Below are positions 6,125 through 12,733 of a stretch of DNA of 12,733 nt, one piece after another. Location of the stretch: contig JAFQPV010000112.1 of NCBI GenBank assembly GCA_017411585.1, positions 1 through 12,733 on the forward strand, written 5' to 3'. The first letter of the stretch is position 1, and the number at the start of each line of letters is the position of its first letter. A program made the translations under genes and the position numbers. This DNA is from Clostridia bacterium. Lineage in GTDB: Bacteria > Bacillota > Clostridia > UBA1381 > UMGS1253. The notes under the pieces were generated by a model, which worked only from the letters and a program-made list of their open reading frames with translations, was not told where the DNA came from and searched no databases.

Positions 6125-7396
6125 ATGCAAAAATATGATGTAATTGTTGCCGGCGGCGGTTTTGCCGGTACCGCTGCTGCAATTTCCGCAGCACGCGGCG
6201 GCGCAAAAGTTTTAATTATAGACAAAGGCAACAGCTTCGGTGGAGCGGCAGCAAACTGCTTGGTCAATCCGTATATGCTGTATTGGACAATTAACCCGAA
6301 GACAAAGCAGAAAAAGGTGTTGTCTGCAGGTCTGTTTTCCGAAATCAATGCCGAGCTCGCTAAATTCGGCGCAACCAAGCCGGTCAATGATACGGATTTA
6401 GGCTTTCACGAGGAATATTTAAAGCTCGTTTTAAACCGTATGGTTTTAAAGGAAAAGATTGATATTTTATTCAATTCCTATATTCACGGCTGTGAAACGG
6501 AAGAAGGAAAAATCAAATCGGTTACCATTGTAAACAAATCCGGTAACACGACATATGCAGCAGATGTATTTATCGACTGCACCGGTGATGCCGATATTGC
6601 CGTAATGAGTGGCTGTCCGTATCGTCTCGGCAGAGAGGAGGACAACCTCTGTCAGCCGATGACACTATGTTTCCGCGTCGTTAATGTGGATATGGAGCAG
6701 TTCAAAAAGGACCGACAGATTATAAACACAGTATACAAAGAACATCAGGCAGCAGGCAAAATCAAAAATATCCGCGAAGACGTGCTGCCCTTCTACACGC
6801 TTATTGACGGTGTAATTCATTTTAATTCTACGCGTGTGGTAAAGAAAAACCCGACCGACGGTCGAGATATAACACTTGCAGAGCTGGATGCACGCGAACA
6901 GGTATTTGAGCTCTTTGACTTTTTGAAAGCAAATTTTGCATCCTTTAAAAATGCTGCAATTATGAATACCGCCGCACAAATCGGCGTACGCGAAAGCCGT
7001 ATGATTATCGGCAAATATGTGTTAACGCAGGAAGATTTGCTTACTTGCACACACTTTGATGATACTATCGCAACCTGCAATTACGATATTGATATTCATA
7101 ATCCGGAGGGCAGCGGCACAAGTCATTACTACTTTAAACCGGGTGATTATTATACCATTCCTTACAGATGCCTTGTACCGAATGAAATCACCAATCTGTT
7201 GGTTGCAGGACGTTGTATTTCTTCCACACATGAAGCGCAGGCTTCCTACAGAATTATGCCGGTTTGCTGCTGTTTAGGCGAAGCGGCCGGTACGGCAGCG
7301 GCACTTGCGGTTCAGAGCGGCAACTTTGATGTTGAAAAAGTAGACATTGCTACATTACAAAAAACACTCAAAGACAATGGTGCCGTAATCGATTAA
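6125..7396 (+). CDS. FAD-dependent oxidoreductase (FAD_oxidored family)
   Basis: A 423-residue cytoplasmic flavoprotein. The N-terminal Rossmann fold shows the dinucleotide motif VAGGGFAGTAAAISAARGG (residues 8-26) and an acidic residue at the end of strand two (LIIDKG, Asp33). Further flavin-fold landmarks are VFIDCTGDADIA (148-159), QIGVRESRMIIG (285-296) and the C-terminal LLVAGR (358-363) with GEAAGTAAALA (385-395). This arrangement matches the FAD_oxidored family (PF12831-type), whose substrates are mostly unknown; several members sit beside carbohydrate genes. A run of three cysteines (381-383) lies just before the GEAAG helix near the expected flavin site. The ATG at 6125 is preferred to the one at 6119 because AGGAG (6112-6116) lies eight bases before it and only two before the other. 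The gene is monocistronic, with its own promoter and a bidirectional terminator. Confidence 0.88.
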   Translation: MQKYDVIVAGGGFAGTAAAISAARGGAKVLIIDKGNSFGGAAANCLVNPYMLYWTINPKTKQKKVLSAGLFSEINAELAKFGATKPVNDTDLGFHEEYLKLVLNRMVLKEKIDILFNSYIHGCETEEGKIKSVTIVNKSGNTTYAADVFIDCTGDADIAVMSGCPYRLGREEDNLCQPMTLCFRVVNVDMEQFKKDRQIINTVYKEHQAAGKIKNIREDVLPFYTLIDGVIHFNSTRVVKKNPTDGRDITLAELDAREQVFELFDFLKANFASFKNAAIMNTAAQIGVRESRMIIGKYVLTQEDLLTCTHFDDTIATCNYDIDIHNPEGSGTSHYYFKPGDYYTIPYRCLVPNEITNLLVAGRCISSTHEAQASYRIMPVCCCLGEAAGTAAALAVQSGNFDVEKVDIATLQKTLKDNGAVID

Positions 7397-7402
7397 TTCA
7401 AT

Positions 7403-7435
7403 AAAAAACAGCGTTCCGACAGAACGCTGTTTTTT
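7403..7435. terminator. Bidirectional terminator between convergent genes
   Basis: AAAAAACAGCGTTC (7403-7416) pairs perfectly with GAACGCTGTTTTTT (7422-7435) around CGACA. The flanking A and T runs let it stop both the FAD oxidoreductase message and the minus-strand message ending at 7450. Confidence 0.93.
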
Positions 7436-7449
7436 ATTATAGGATGTTC

Positions 7450-9381
7450 TTATTTTAAAATTGTGCTGTTATTTACAATTGCATCACTTAAAAGTACAAG
7501 TACTTCTGCATTATCAAACTTCACAAACTGCTTTAAAAGCGAGCTGCTCATATAACGCAAATCTACCAAGGTGACCTCGGCATATGCCTCGATAAAGAGC
7601 GGCGCAATACTGCTGCCAAAGGAATCTCTGAAGATTATTAATCTGCGGCCGTTCGTCTGTGCCGGATTTGTAATTACGGTAAGCGGCGTTGCACCGGACA
7701 AAAATACGTCATACGGAATCTTCGATGTCAGCTTGCTTTCATTATATACCGTTGTTGCTTTTTTGTCCTGGAAGTCTGCAACAGTTGCCCCCGTAGTCAC
7801 ATCACTTACGAGATATTTGAGTGTTTCTGCCGGGATATCTGCAATATCCTTTGCAAAATCACCGCGATAATTCTCTACAATCGTCTCCGTGTAAGCATCC
7901 GGGCTTACGGTAAAGTCCATTGCTGCGCCAAACATGTTCATCACGTCAAACAGGTTTTCCTGCTTCCAGTGTCGGTCGGTGGTATAATAGTCATCGATTG
8001 TTAACGCATCTGCAATTTCAATCTGTGTCCAATCATAAAGCATGTCGCCCAAATCTGCGGAAATACTGTTATGATTTAAATAGTGCACTGTCTTATCCTT
8101 TACATAGAAGCTCTGCTCCGGGATGGTTGCAAAATATGTTTTGTTTTCTGCAAAATGCTCGCTCTTTAATGCAGCGAATTTTTCCGCAAACTTTTGTGCA
8201 GATGCTTTGTTATACGCCTCACCGGCTTCTATATAACGACCGTCAATATTTAAGTAACCATTTTCAGCCGGTACTGCAAGAGTTGTATCCATGCTTCTAA
8301 AATTTTTGCTCATCTGATTGCCAACGTTATTATCCATAATGAGTGCAATCAAGTTACCGATATTTTCAACCATTACATTTTTCGGATTTACACCAACGCA
8401 AATCCATTTTCTTGGATCAACATTATTTTTAATTTCAGCCTTCGCCATCGCAACATCCACGCCGTCTTTCACACGCAAAACCGCAACAGAATGTGCATTC
8501 GAGGTCATCATCGGCTCGCAAACAATGGCTTCGGTTACGCCGATTTTCTCTGCATCGGCACCAATAAAGGATGCTAAATACGAAACAAATTCTTCTTTTG
8601 CCGTTTCTTCACCGGCAATCCAATATTTTCCGTCTTCCGCTTTAAACTCCATGGTCATAAGACCCTGCGGATAAATGTCCTGCACGCCGGCATACATCTT
8701 TGCCAAAATATCAGAAAGCGGACTTTCCGGCGTCACGGCTTTGCCTTCCGAAATCTGTGCAATCGACAGTGTAAATGCATTAATTACACCGGCTTCAATC
8801 AATTTTTCCTTTAAGGTTGTTTCAGAATTGTACAGCTTTGCATCAAGTGCCGCTCTGGAAATCACGGCAGCATCACCGCGCAAAAATGTTGCTTTATCTG
8901 TGTTTTCACCAAGAATCCCTGCCTGTACGCCGAGGGTTTCCCAGCGCTCCCATACAGAGCCTTCCTCTGTATCTGTATAACCGAGTGCACGCAGTACAAA
9001 GGTTATGTACATCTGCAAGGATGCTTCCATATTCGGCGCAAACTCCGTTTCGGAAATACCGGAGGTAATCTTGTTATGATACCCGTAAGCCATATAGCTT
9101 GCTGCGCCTTCCCAATCCGGCGCATCGGTAAACGGGCTCTTGATTTCCTCTTCAGGATAGAGTGCATTCATCTCATTACCCGAAAGACGGATGAGCATAA
9201 TCAGTGCCTCTAAGCGCGTAAGCGGTTTTTCCAGCTCATAGCCCTTATCCGTGCCCTTAAAAAGGCCGAGGGTGTTTAATGCGTTTGCCTTCAGCTCTGC
9301 CTCTGCCGGATCATATGCAAATACGCCAAACGAAGAAAGCAGCATACACAGCGCAAGTAAAATTGCTAAAATCTTTTTCAT
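7450..9381 (-). CDS. Surface protein: SLH segments + DUF4358-like + DHHW/AlgX-like SGNH domain
   Basis: A 643-residue exported protein with three modules. Residues 1-22 are a signal peptide ending SFGVFA. Residues 25-185 carry SLH-like segments (NTLGLFKG, LEKPLTRLEALIMLIRLSG, PFTDAPDW at 83-90, FVLRALGYTD at 128-137). Residues about 220-352 match what I know of DUF4358, with ILAKMYAGVQ, then ANSAH-like SNAHSVAVLRVKDGVDV and DPRKWICVGV (322-331). Residues about 375-643 form a DHHW/AlgJ-AlgX-like SGNH domain with YYTTDRHW (465-472) and RRLIIFRDSFGSSIAP (579-594), giving a likely triad of Asp469, His471 and Ser587. Relatives of the last module take part in O-acetylation of exopolysaccharides, usually with an MBOAT membrane partner that is not visible here. 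The canonical DHHW reads DRHW. AAAGGAG precedes the ATG. The acetyltransfer role is inference. Confidence 0.82.
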   Translation of the reverse strand: MKKILAILLALCMLLSSFGVFAYDPAEAELKANALNTLGLFKGTDKGYELEKPLTRLEALIMLIRLSGNEMNALYPEEEIKSPFTDAPDWEGAASYMAYGYHNKITSGISETEFAPNMEASLQMYITFVLRALGYTDTEEGSVWERWETLGVQAGILGENTDKATFLRGDAAVISRAALDAKLYNSETTLKEKLIEAGVINAFTLSIAQISEGKAVTPESPLSDILAKMYAGVQDIYPQGLMTMEFKAEDGKYWIAGEETAKEEFVSYLASFIGADAEKIGVTEAIVCEPMMTSNAHSVAVLRVKDGVDVAMAKAEIKNNVDPRKWICVGVNPKNVMVENIGNLIALIMDNNVGNQMSKNFRSMDTTLAVPAENGYLNIDGRYIEAGEAYNKASAQKFAEKFAALKSEHFAENKTYFATIPEQSFYVKDKTVHYLNHNSISADLGDMLYDWTQIEIADALTIDDYYTTDRHWKQENLFDVMNMFGAAMDFTVSPDAYTETIVENYRGDFAKDIADIPAETLKYLVSDVTTGATVADFQDKKATTVYNESKLTSKIPYDVFLSGATPLTVITNPAQTNGRRLIIFRDSFGSSIAPLFIEAYAEVTLVDLRYMSSSLLKQFVKFDNAEVLVLLSDAIVNNSTILK

Positions 9382-9451
9382 AGTGTTCTCCTTTGAAATT
9401 AATTTGTTTTTATAAAAATTAGACGCTTATTTTCGTCAAAAGTTCCGTTTC

Positions 9452-9480
9452 AGTATATCATATGTTTATATAGGACGCAA
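9452..9480 (-). promoter_or_regulatory. Probable promoter of the SLH-DHHW gene
   Basis: On the minus strand, TTGCGT (9480-9475), a 17-base spacer and TATACT (9457-9452) are found, with TG one base upstream of the -10, giving an extended -10 that compensates for the weak -35. A weaker alternative is TTGACG (9439-9434) with TATAAA (9414-9409) at a 19-base spacing. Confidence 0.55.
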
Positions 9481-9497
9481 CCAATAATTTGCAAAAT

Positions 9498-9523
9498 AAA
9501 AAATCCCTCATAGAGGGATTTTT
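9498..9523 (-). terminator. Terminator of the esterase gene
   Basis: AAAAATCCCTC (9499-9509) pairs with GAGGGATTTTT (9513-9523) around ATA. Read on the minus strand it follows the stop codon at 9528 and ends in a run of six T. Confidence 0.85.
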
Positions 9524-9527
9524 CATA

Positions 9528-10334
9528 TTACAATTTTTTTGCCCAGATGGCAGCATCTTGAATCCAGCGTTCAATCTGTGGACGCACCAGTTTTTGCGTT
9601 TCCCCGTGGGCGGTGATTTCGTTTGCAAGCGCAATGCCGTGCGGTGCATCCGGATAGATGTGCATTTCAAACGGCTTGCCGAGCTTTGCATATGCCTCAG
9701 CCAGTACAAGTGCATTTCTTACCGGTACTACGGCATCGTTTGCCGTATGCATAATAAAGAGCGGTACACTTCTTTCGTCTACATGCTTATCCAATTCAGC
9801 GCGTTCAAATACCGCCGGATCTGCATCTGTCCCAAACAAATTGTGAAAGCATTGCTTATGACCGTATTCCTCGTTTCCGGAAACCAATGCATAGCCGAGC
9901 ATCATACCTGCAGGCTTGTTGTAGCCGTATTCCATACCGGTAGCTTCGTAAATCTCCGGCAGGTGCCACAAAATGCCCAGGCTGCCTGCCAAATGTCCGC
10001 CGGCGGAAAAGCCGGTAACGAAAACGCGCTCCGAGTCAATGTTATATTCCTCTGCATGGTCTTTAATATGTGCCATTGCAAGGGAAGCTTCAATCAGCTG
10101 CCCCGGGAAATGCTTTTGATGATTTACGGAATAATTTAATACAAAAGCATTGTAGCCCTGCGCCATAAAGGCAAGCGCAATCGGCTCGCCCTCGCGGGGA
10201 GAAAGATTTTTATAGCCGCCGCCAGGCAATATTAAAATCGCATCGCGCACAAAATTTTCCATCGGGTCTGCAACATAAATATCTAAATATACATTTTCGT
10301 ATTTTTCATCAAGCTGAATTCTTTTTGTAAGCAT
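9528..10334 (-). CDS. Alpha/beta hydrolase, acetyl-esterase-like
   Basis: A 268-residue cytoplasmic enzyme with no signal peptide. The oxyanion-hole strand LPGGGYKNLSPREGEPIA (36-53) is typical of the COG0657 / BD-FAE esterase group. The nucleophile elbow is GFSAGGHLAG (Ser110 in G-x-S-x-G). The acid is in HTANDAVVP (Asp200) and the base in DAPHGIAL (His232), in the correct order and spacing for a complete triad. Such enzymes remove acetyl or short acyl groups from sugars and oligosaccharides, which fits an intracellular step after glycan uptake. GGAGG lies eight bases upstream of the ATG. It has its own promoter just beyond the AraC gene stop codon, so AraC control could be direct or by read-through. 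The exact substrate cannot be read from sequence. Confidence 0.88.
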   Translation of the reverse strand: MLTKRIQLDEKYENVYLDIYVADPMENFVRDAILILPGGGYKNLSPREGEPIALAFMAQGYNAFVLNYSVNHQKHFPGQLIEASLAMAHIKDHAEEYNIDSERVFVTGFSAGGHLAGSLGILWHLPEIYEATGMEYGYNKPAGMMLGYALVSGNEEYGHKQCFHNLFGTDADPAVFERAELDKHVDERSVPLFIMHTANDAVVPVRNALVLAEAYAKLGKPFEMHIYPDAPHGIALANEITAHGETQKLVRPQIERWIQDAAIWAKKL

Positions 10335-10357
10335 AGAATATACCTCCGTTTTTTCTT

Positions 10358-10386
10358 ATTATAATACGGAAAAGCAAAAAGGTCAA
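10358..10386 (-). promoter_or_regulatory. Near-consensus promoter of the esterase gene
   Basis: On the minus strand, TTGACC (10386-10381), a 17-base spacer and perfect TATAAT (10363-10358). The -35 box begins one base past the stop codon of the AraC-family gene, and no terminator separates the two genes. Confidence 0.82.
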
Positions 10387-10387
10387 C

Positions 10388-11227
10388 CTATGCTTTTCGG
10401 CATTTGCCGGGAGAAAAGCCGAAATAGCTTCGGAACTTTTTTGAAAAATAAGCACTGTCTTCAAAACCGACTGCTAAAGCAATTTCAGCAACGGACATCG
10501 ACGAATGTGTTAAAAGGTATTTTGCGCGCTCCATAGTCAGGCGATTTTTATACTGCATCGCCGTGAAGCCGGTACATTTTTTGAAAATATGCATAAAATG
10601 ACAGCTGCTCATTAAGCACATTTTTGCGTAATCCTCTATGGTGTACGGTGTTTGCATTTGCCGCTCCATCGCATTGAGCGCCGGCATCAGGCGCATAATA
10701 TCGCTGTCGGAGGTGGAAGCGCCGCTGTTATCGCGGCAAATGCTATTCAGCATCGTACAAAAATGCAAACAGCACTGCAGCTCGTAGTTTTTCCGCCGCA
10801 GTCGGATTTCTGAAATCATATTATAGACAGAGGAAAGATTGTCTTCAAAATTTATATTTGTATAACAAAACCTTTCGGACAGACCGACCTGCTCAAGCAA
10901 ACTCTCTGCCTGTGTACCGCCGAAGTGCACCCAATAGTAGCTTGTGTTTTCCTGTGGATTGCACAGGTACACCTGGCGCATGCCGGGTTTAAATACGGCA
11001 ATGCTTCCGGCACCGATGGGTGTTTCACTTCCATCGCAGTTTTTTACATATATGTAGCCTTCCGTCACAAAAAGAAGCTGGTAGTCACTTCTGCCCTCCG
11101 GGCGAATTGCCCCCAGCTCCCGATTGAGCTCGACATAATGCCCGCAACTGCTGATAAACAGCGGTTTTGTGTGTGCTTCGGGCGGTATACTGTCTCCCCT
11201 GTAGATGTGTGCTTGTACTAAATTCAT
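10388..11227 (-). CDS. AraC-family transcriptional regulator
   Basis: A 279-residue regulator. The N-terminal half (about 20-110) is a cupin-type ligand-sensing domain of the AraC sugar-binding kind: DYQLLFVTEGYIYVK (48-62), GAGSIAVFKPGMRQVY (72-87) and YYWVHFGG (97-104). The C-terminal 85 residues hold the two helix-turn-helix motifs, TIEDYAKMCLMSSCHFMHIFKKCTG (196-220) and MSVAEIALAVGFEDSAYFSKKFRSYFGFSP (244-273), with the family signature GFEDSAYFSKKF. It most likely activates the divergent GH35 gene and possibly the esterase downstream, in response to a sugar. The start at 11227 has only a modest GGTGA-type ribosome binding site seven bases upstream. The stop is TAG. Its promoter (11246-11274) lies in the intergenic space shared with GH35. 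Confidence 0.92.
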   Translation of the reverse strand: MNLVQAHIYRGDSIPPEAHTKPLFISSCGHYVELNRELGAIRPEGRSDYQLLFVTEGYIYVKNCDGSETPIGAGSIAVFKPGMRQVYLCNPQENTSYYWVHFGGTQAESLLEQVGLSERFCYTNINFEDNLSSVYNMISEIRLRRKNYELQCCLHFCTMLNSICRDNSGASTSDSDIMRLMPALNAMERQMQTPYTIEDYAKMCLMSSCHFMHIFKKCTGFTAMQYKNRLTMERAKYLLTHSSMSVAEIALAVGFEDSAYFSKKFRSYFGFSPGKCRKA

Positions 11228-11245
11228 ACTTTATCACCATTTTTC

Positions 11246-11274
11246 AGTATAAGCTTGCAAGAAAAATATGTCAA
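11246..11274 (-). promoter_or_regulatory. Strong promoter of the AraC-family gene
   Basis: On the minus strand, perfect TTGACA (11274-11269), a 17-base spacer and TATACT (11251-11246), placed 18 bases before the start codon. Confidence 0.85.
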
Positions 11275-11315
11275 GCGCTGCGCAGTATTTTCCAAATTTT
11301 GAACAAGAAAATCTA

Positions 11316-11344
11316 TTGAATCCAAGTCGGTGGTGCGATATACT
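11316..11344 (+). promoter_or_regulatory. Divergent promoter of the GH35 gene
   Basis: TTGAAT (11316-11321), a 17-base spacer and TATACT (11339-11344). It lies 38 bases upstream of the ATG at 11383, leaving room for the AGGAAAGGA ribosome binding site at 11363-11371. The 41 bases between the two divergent -35 boxes are where an AraC operator would be expected; no clear direct repeat could be picked there by eye. Confidence 0.65.
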
Positions 11345-11382
11345 CAAATTAACAATACAGATTAGGAAAGGAACGAAAGAAA

Positions 11383-12733
11383 ATGGGGAAAAATTAGAAA
11401 TCCGCAAAGACGGACTGTTTTTTGGCGGCGAACCATTTTACCTTGCATCGGGCGATATGATGCAGGCGCTTGGTGTGGATGTGCCGCTGTTTACAGCGAA
11501 TGCGCACGAGGGCTTTAAGCTGTATAACGGATCGCGCAAGGAATACTGGACGGGCATTGATGTCCATAATTTAAACGACAAGATGGCAGAAGCAATTCGT
11601 AAGTATCAGCCGGACAAGCCGATTTATGTTGCGGAATTCTGGGCAGGCAGAGGCATTCAGCAAGGTGGATACTTTGCACGCCAGACGCCGCAAGAGGTTG
11701 CCGAGCATTATAAGGGAATCCTGGATATGGGAGCCTTTGTAAACTTCTATATGTTCTGCGGCGGCACGAACTATGGCTTTATGAACGGCGCACTGGAAGG
11801 GAAATACAACTGCGGCGTTCTGAATATGGACAATATATACATCCCATTCGGCACGAGCTATGATGTAGATGCGCCCGTAACGGAATATGGCGAGCCGACG
11901 GAAAAATATTTCCTCTGCAAGCAAATTCTGCGCGAGTACATGGAAAGTCACGGCTTTGAATTTACCGGCAGCAATGAAATGTCGCTGACAAGCAGGGTGC
12001 CGACTCAGGCAATCGATGAAATTGAGCTTACACAATCGGCAGATGTGCTTTCGCAGGCAGAAAACCTTTGCACAAAGCATTGCAAATCCGGAAGCCCGCT
12101 TACAATGGACGCACTCGGACAGGATTACGGTTTTGTTTTGTATACAACATATGTAAATCATACGGACGATATTAAGCGCATGCTTGTGCTTGAAGGCTTG
12201 CACGACAGAGCGATGGTATATGGTAACGGAGAATATCTCGGCTGCTATATGCGCGATAGAGACAACAAGCCGATCACCTTCTTTATACCGCCGTAGGGCA
12301 TGCAGCTTGACATTCTGGTTGAAAATATGGGGCGCGTAAATTACGGCAACGCAATGCACACCGATAAAAAGGGCATCTGTAAATTTGTAAAGTTAGAGCT
12401 GCTTGGTGAAAACGGAGAACTTTTGGCATACAACTATTCCATAAAAATGGGCTTCGAAAACTACAGCCTGCCGATGAAAAATCCGGATGCCGCTACATTC
12501 GATAATGGCGCACAGGCAAACAGACCGGCGCTTTTCAAGGGTACGTTTAAAGCAACACCAGGCGTAGATACATTTGTAGATATGACGAAGCTGCACAAGG
12601 GCAATGTCTGGATTAATGGCTTTAACCTCGGCAGATATTGGGAGATAGGTCCGCAGGAAACTTTGTATGTGCCGGGTGAGCTTTTGCGCAAGGAAAATAC
12701 AATTCATGTGCTGGAGCTGCACAATACAGAGAA
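11383..12733 (+). pseudogene. GH35 beta-galactosidase, broken in three places and cut by the window edge
   Basis: The remnant matches glycoside hydrolase family 35. GLFFGGEPFYLASGDM is the usual N-terminus. VAEFWAGRG holds the nucleophile glutamate (codon 11634-11636). NFYMFCGGTNYGFMNGA and GTSYDVDAPVTEYGEPTEKY are family signatures. After 12296 come ILVENMGRVNYG, KGNVWINGFNLGRYW and GPQETLYVPGELL of the C-terminal jelly roll. Lesion 1: the ATG at 11383, correctly placed after promoter and ribosome binding site, hits TAG after MGKN; one extra A in the run at 11388-11392 would give MGKKLEIRKDGLFF. Lesion 2: SGDM joins directly to MQALGVDVPLFTA (near 11455-11465), losing about 150 residues, including the strand with the NEYG acid/base glutamate. 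Lesion 3: an in-frame TAG at 12294-12296. The plus-strand frame open from 11268 has no credible start of its own. The downstream end lies outside the window. Confidence 0.9.

Noticed and set aside
9489..10139. A 216-residue open frame on the plus strand opposite the esterase
   Set aside because: It is antisense to a gene with a full catalytic triad, starts in a terminator hairpin and shows no recognisable domain.
11268..11382. Extension of the GH35 reading frame upstream to the ATG at 11268
   Set aside because: It would start inside the AraC promoter, has no ribosome binding site, and its residues do not resemble GH35. The ATG at 11383, with promoter and ribosome binding site, fits as the original start.
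12294..12296. TAG in GH35 as a recoded sense codon
   Set aside because: TAG ends several intact genes in the window, and the same gene has two other lesions, so simple decay is the better reading.
11571..12359. A 262-residue open frame on the minus strand opposite GH35
   Set aside because: It is the reverse shadow of clear GH35 signatures, with no ribosome binding site or known motif.

Overview
The window reads as the chromosome of a low-to-mid GC Gram-positive anaerobe, most likely a gut-type clostridium (Bacillota, Clostridia). The reasons are strong AGGAG-type ribosome binding sites, sigma-A promoters with 17-base spacers, an HPr/Enzyme I pair, two S-layer-homology (SLH) surface proteins, and a DUF4358 plus DHHW domain combination that I associate with clostridia. 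The lineage is inferred from family content; there is no rRNA or other marker here to fix it.

Layout. Positions 1-473 hold the 3' end of a membrane transporter. A tRNA-Pro(GGG) follows with its own near-consensus promoter and a hairpin terminator. Next is a small AT-rich four-helix-bundle (23S intervening-sequence/Avd-like) gene at 795-1139, with short repeats on its 5' side and two stacked terminators on its 3' side. Positions 1331-3243 carry the general PTS proteins HPr and Enzyme I as a tight operon. Positions 3371-5975 form a second operon: a secreted SLH protein followed by a secreted FG-GAP-type beta-propeller with eight DxDxDG calcium loops. A monocistronic FAD-dependent oxidoreductase (6125-7396) converges on a 643-residue minus-strand protein (7450-9381) that joins a signal peptide, SLH segments, a DUF4358-like domain and a DHHW/AlgX-like SGNH domain. 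Two more minus-strand genes follow: an alpha/beta hydrolase esterase (9528-10334) and an AraC-family regulator (10388-11227). Divergent from the regulator, with its own promoter, is a GH35 beta-galactosidase that is clearly broken: a frameshift at codon 4, an in-frame internal deletion that removes the acid/base glutamate, and an in-frame amber stop. It runs off the right edge.

How it fits together. One theme is the cell surface: two SLH-anchored proteins, a secreted propeller and a probable carbohydrate O-acyl-transfer or esterase module. The other is sugar use: PTS energy-coupling proteins, an esterase, an AraC regulator and a dead beta-galactosidase. The most unusual object is the SLH-DUF4358-DHHW fusion. 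The cleanest evolutionary story is the decayed GH35 beside an intact divergent regulator and promoter pair. HPr keeps the catalytic His15 but has glycine where the regulatory Ser46 should be. I see no CRISPR array, insertion sequence, phage gene or defence system. No stretch longer than about 300 bases lacks a gene; the longest intergenic spaces are about 145-190 bases on each side of the four-helix gene and at 9382-9527.
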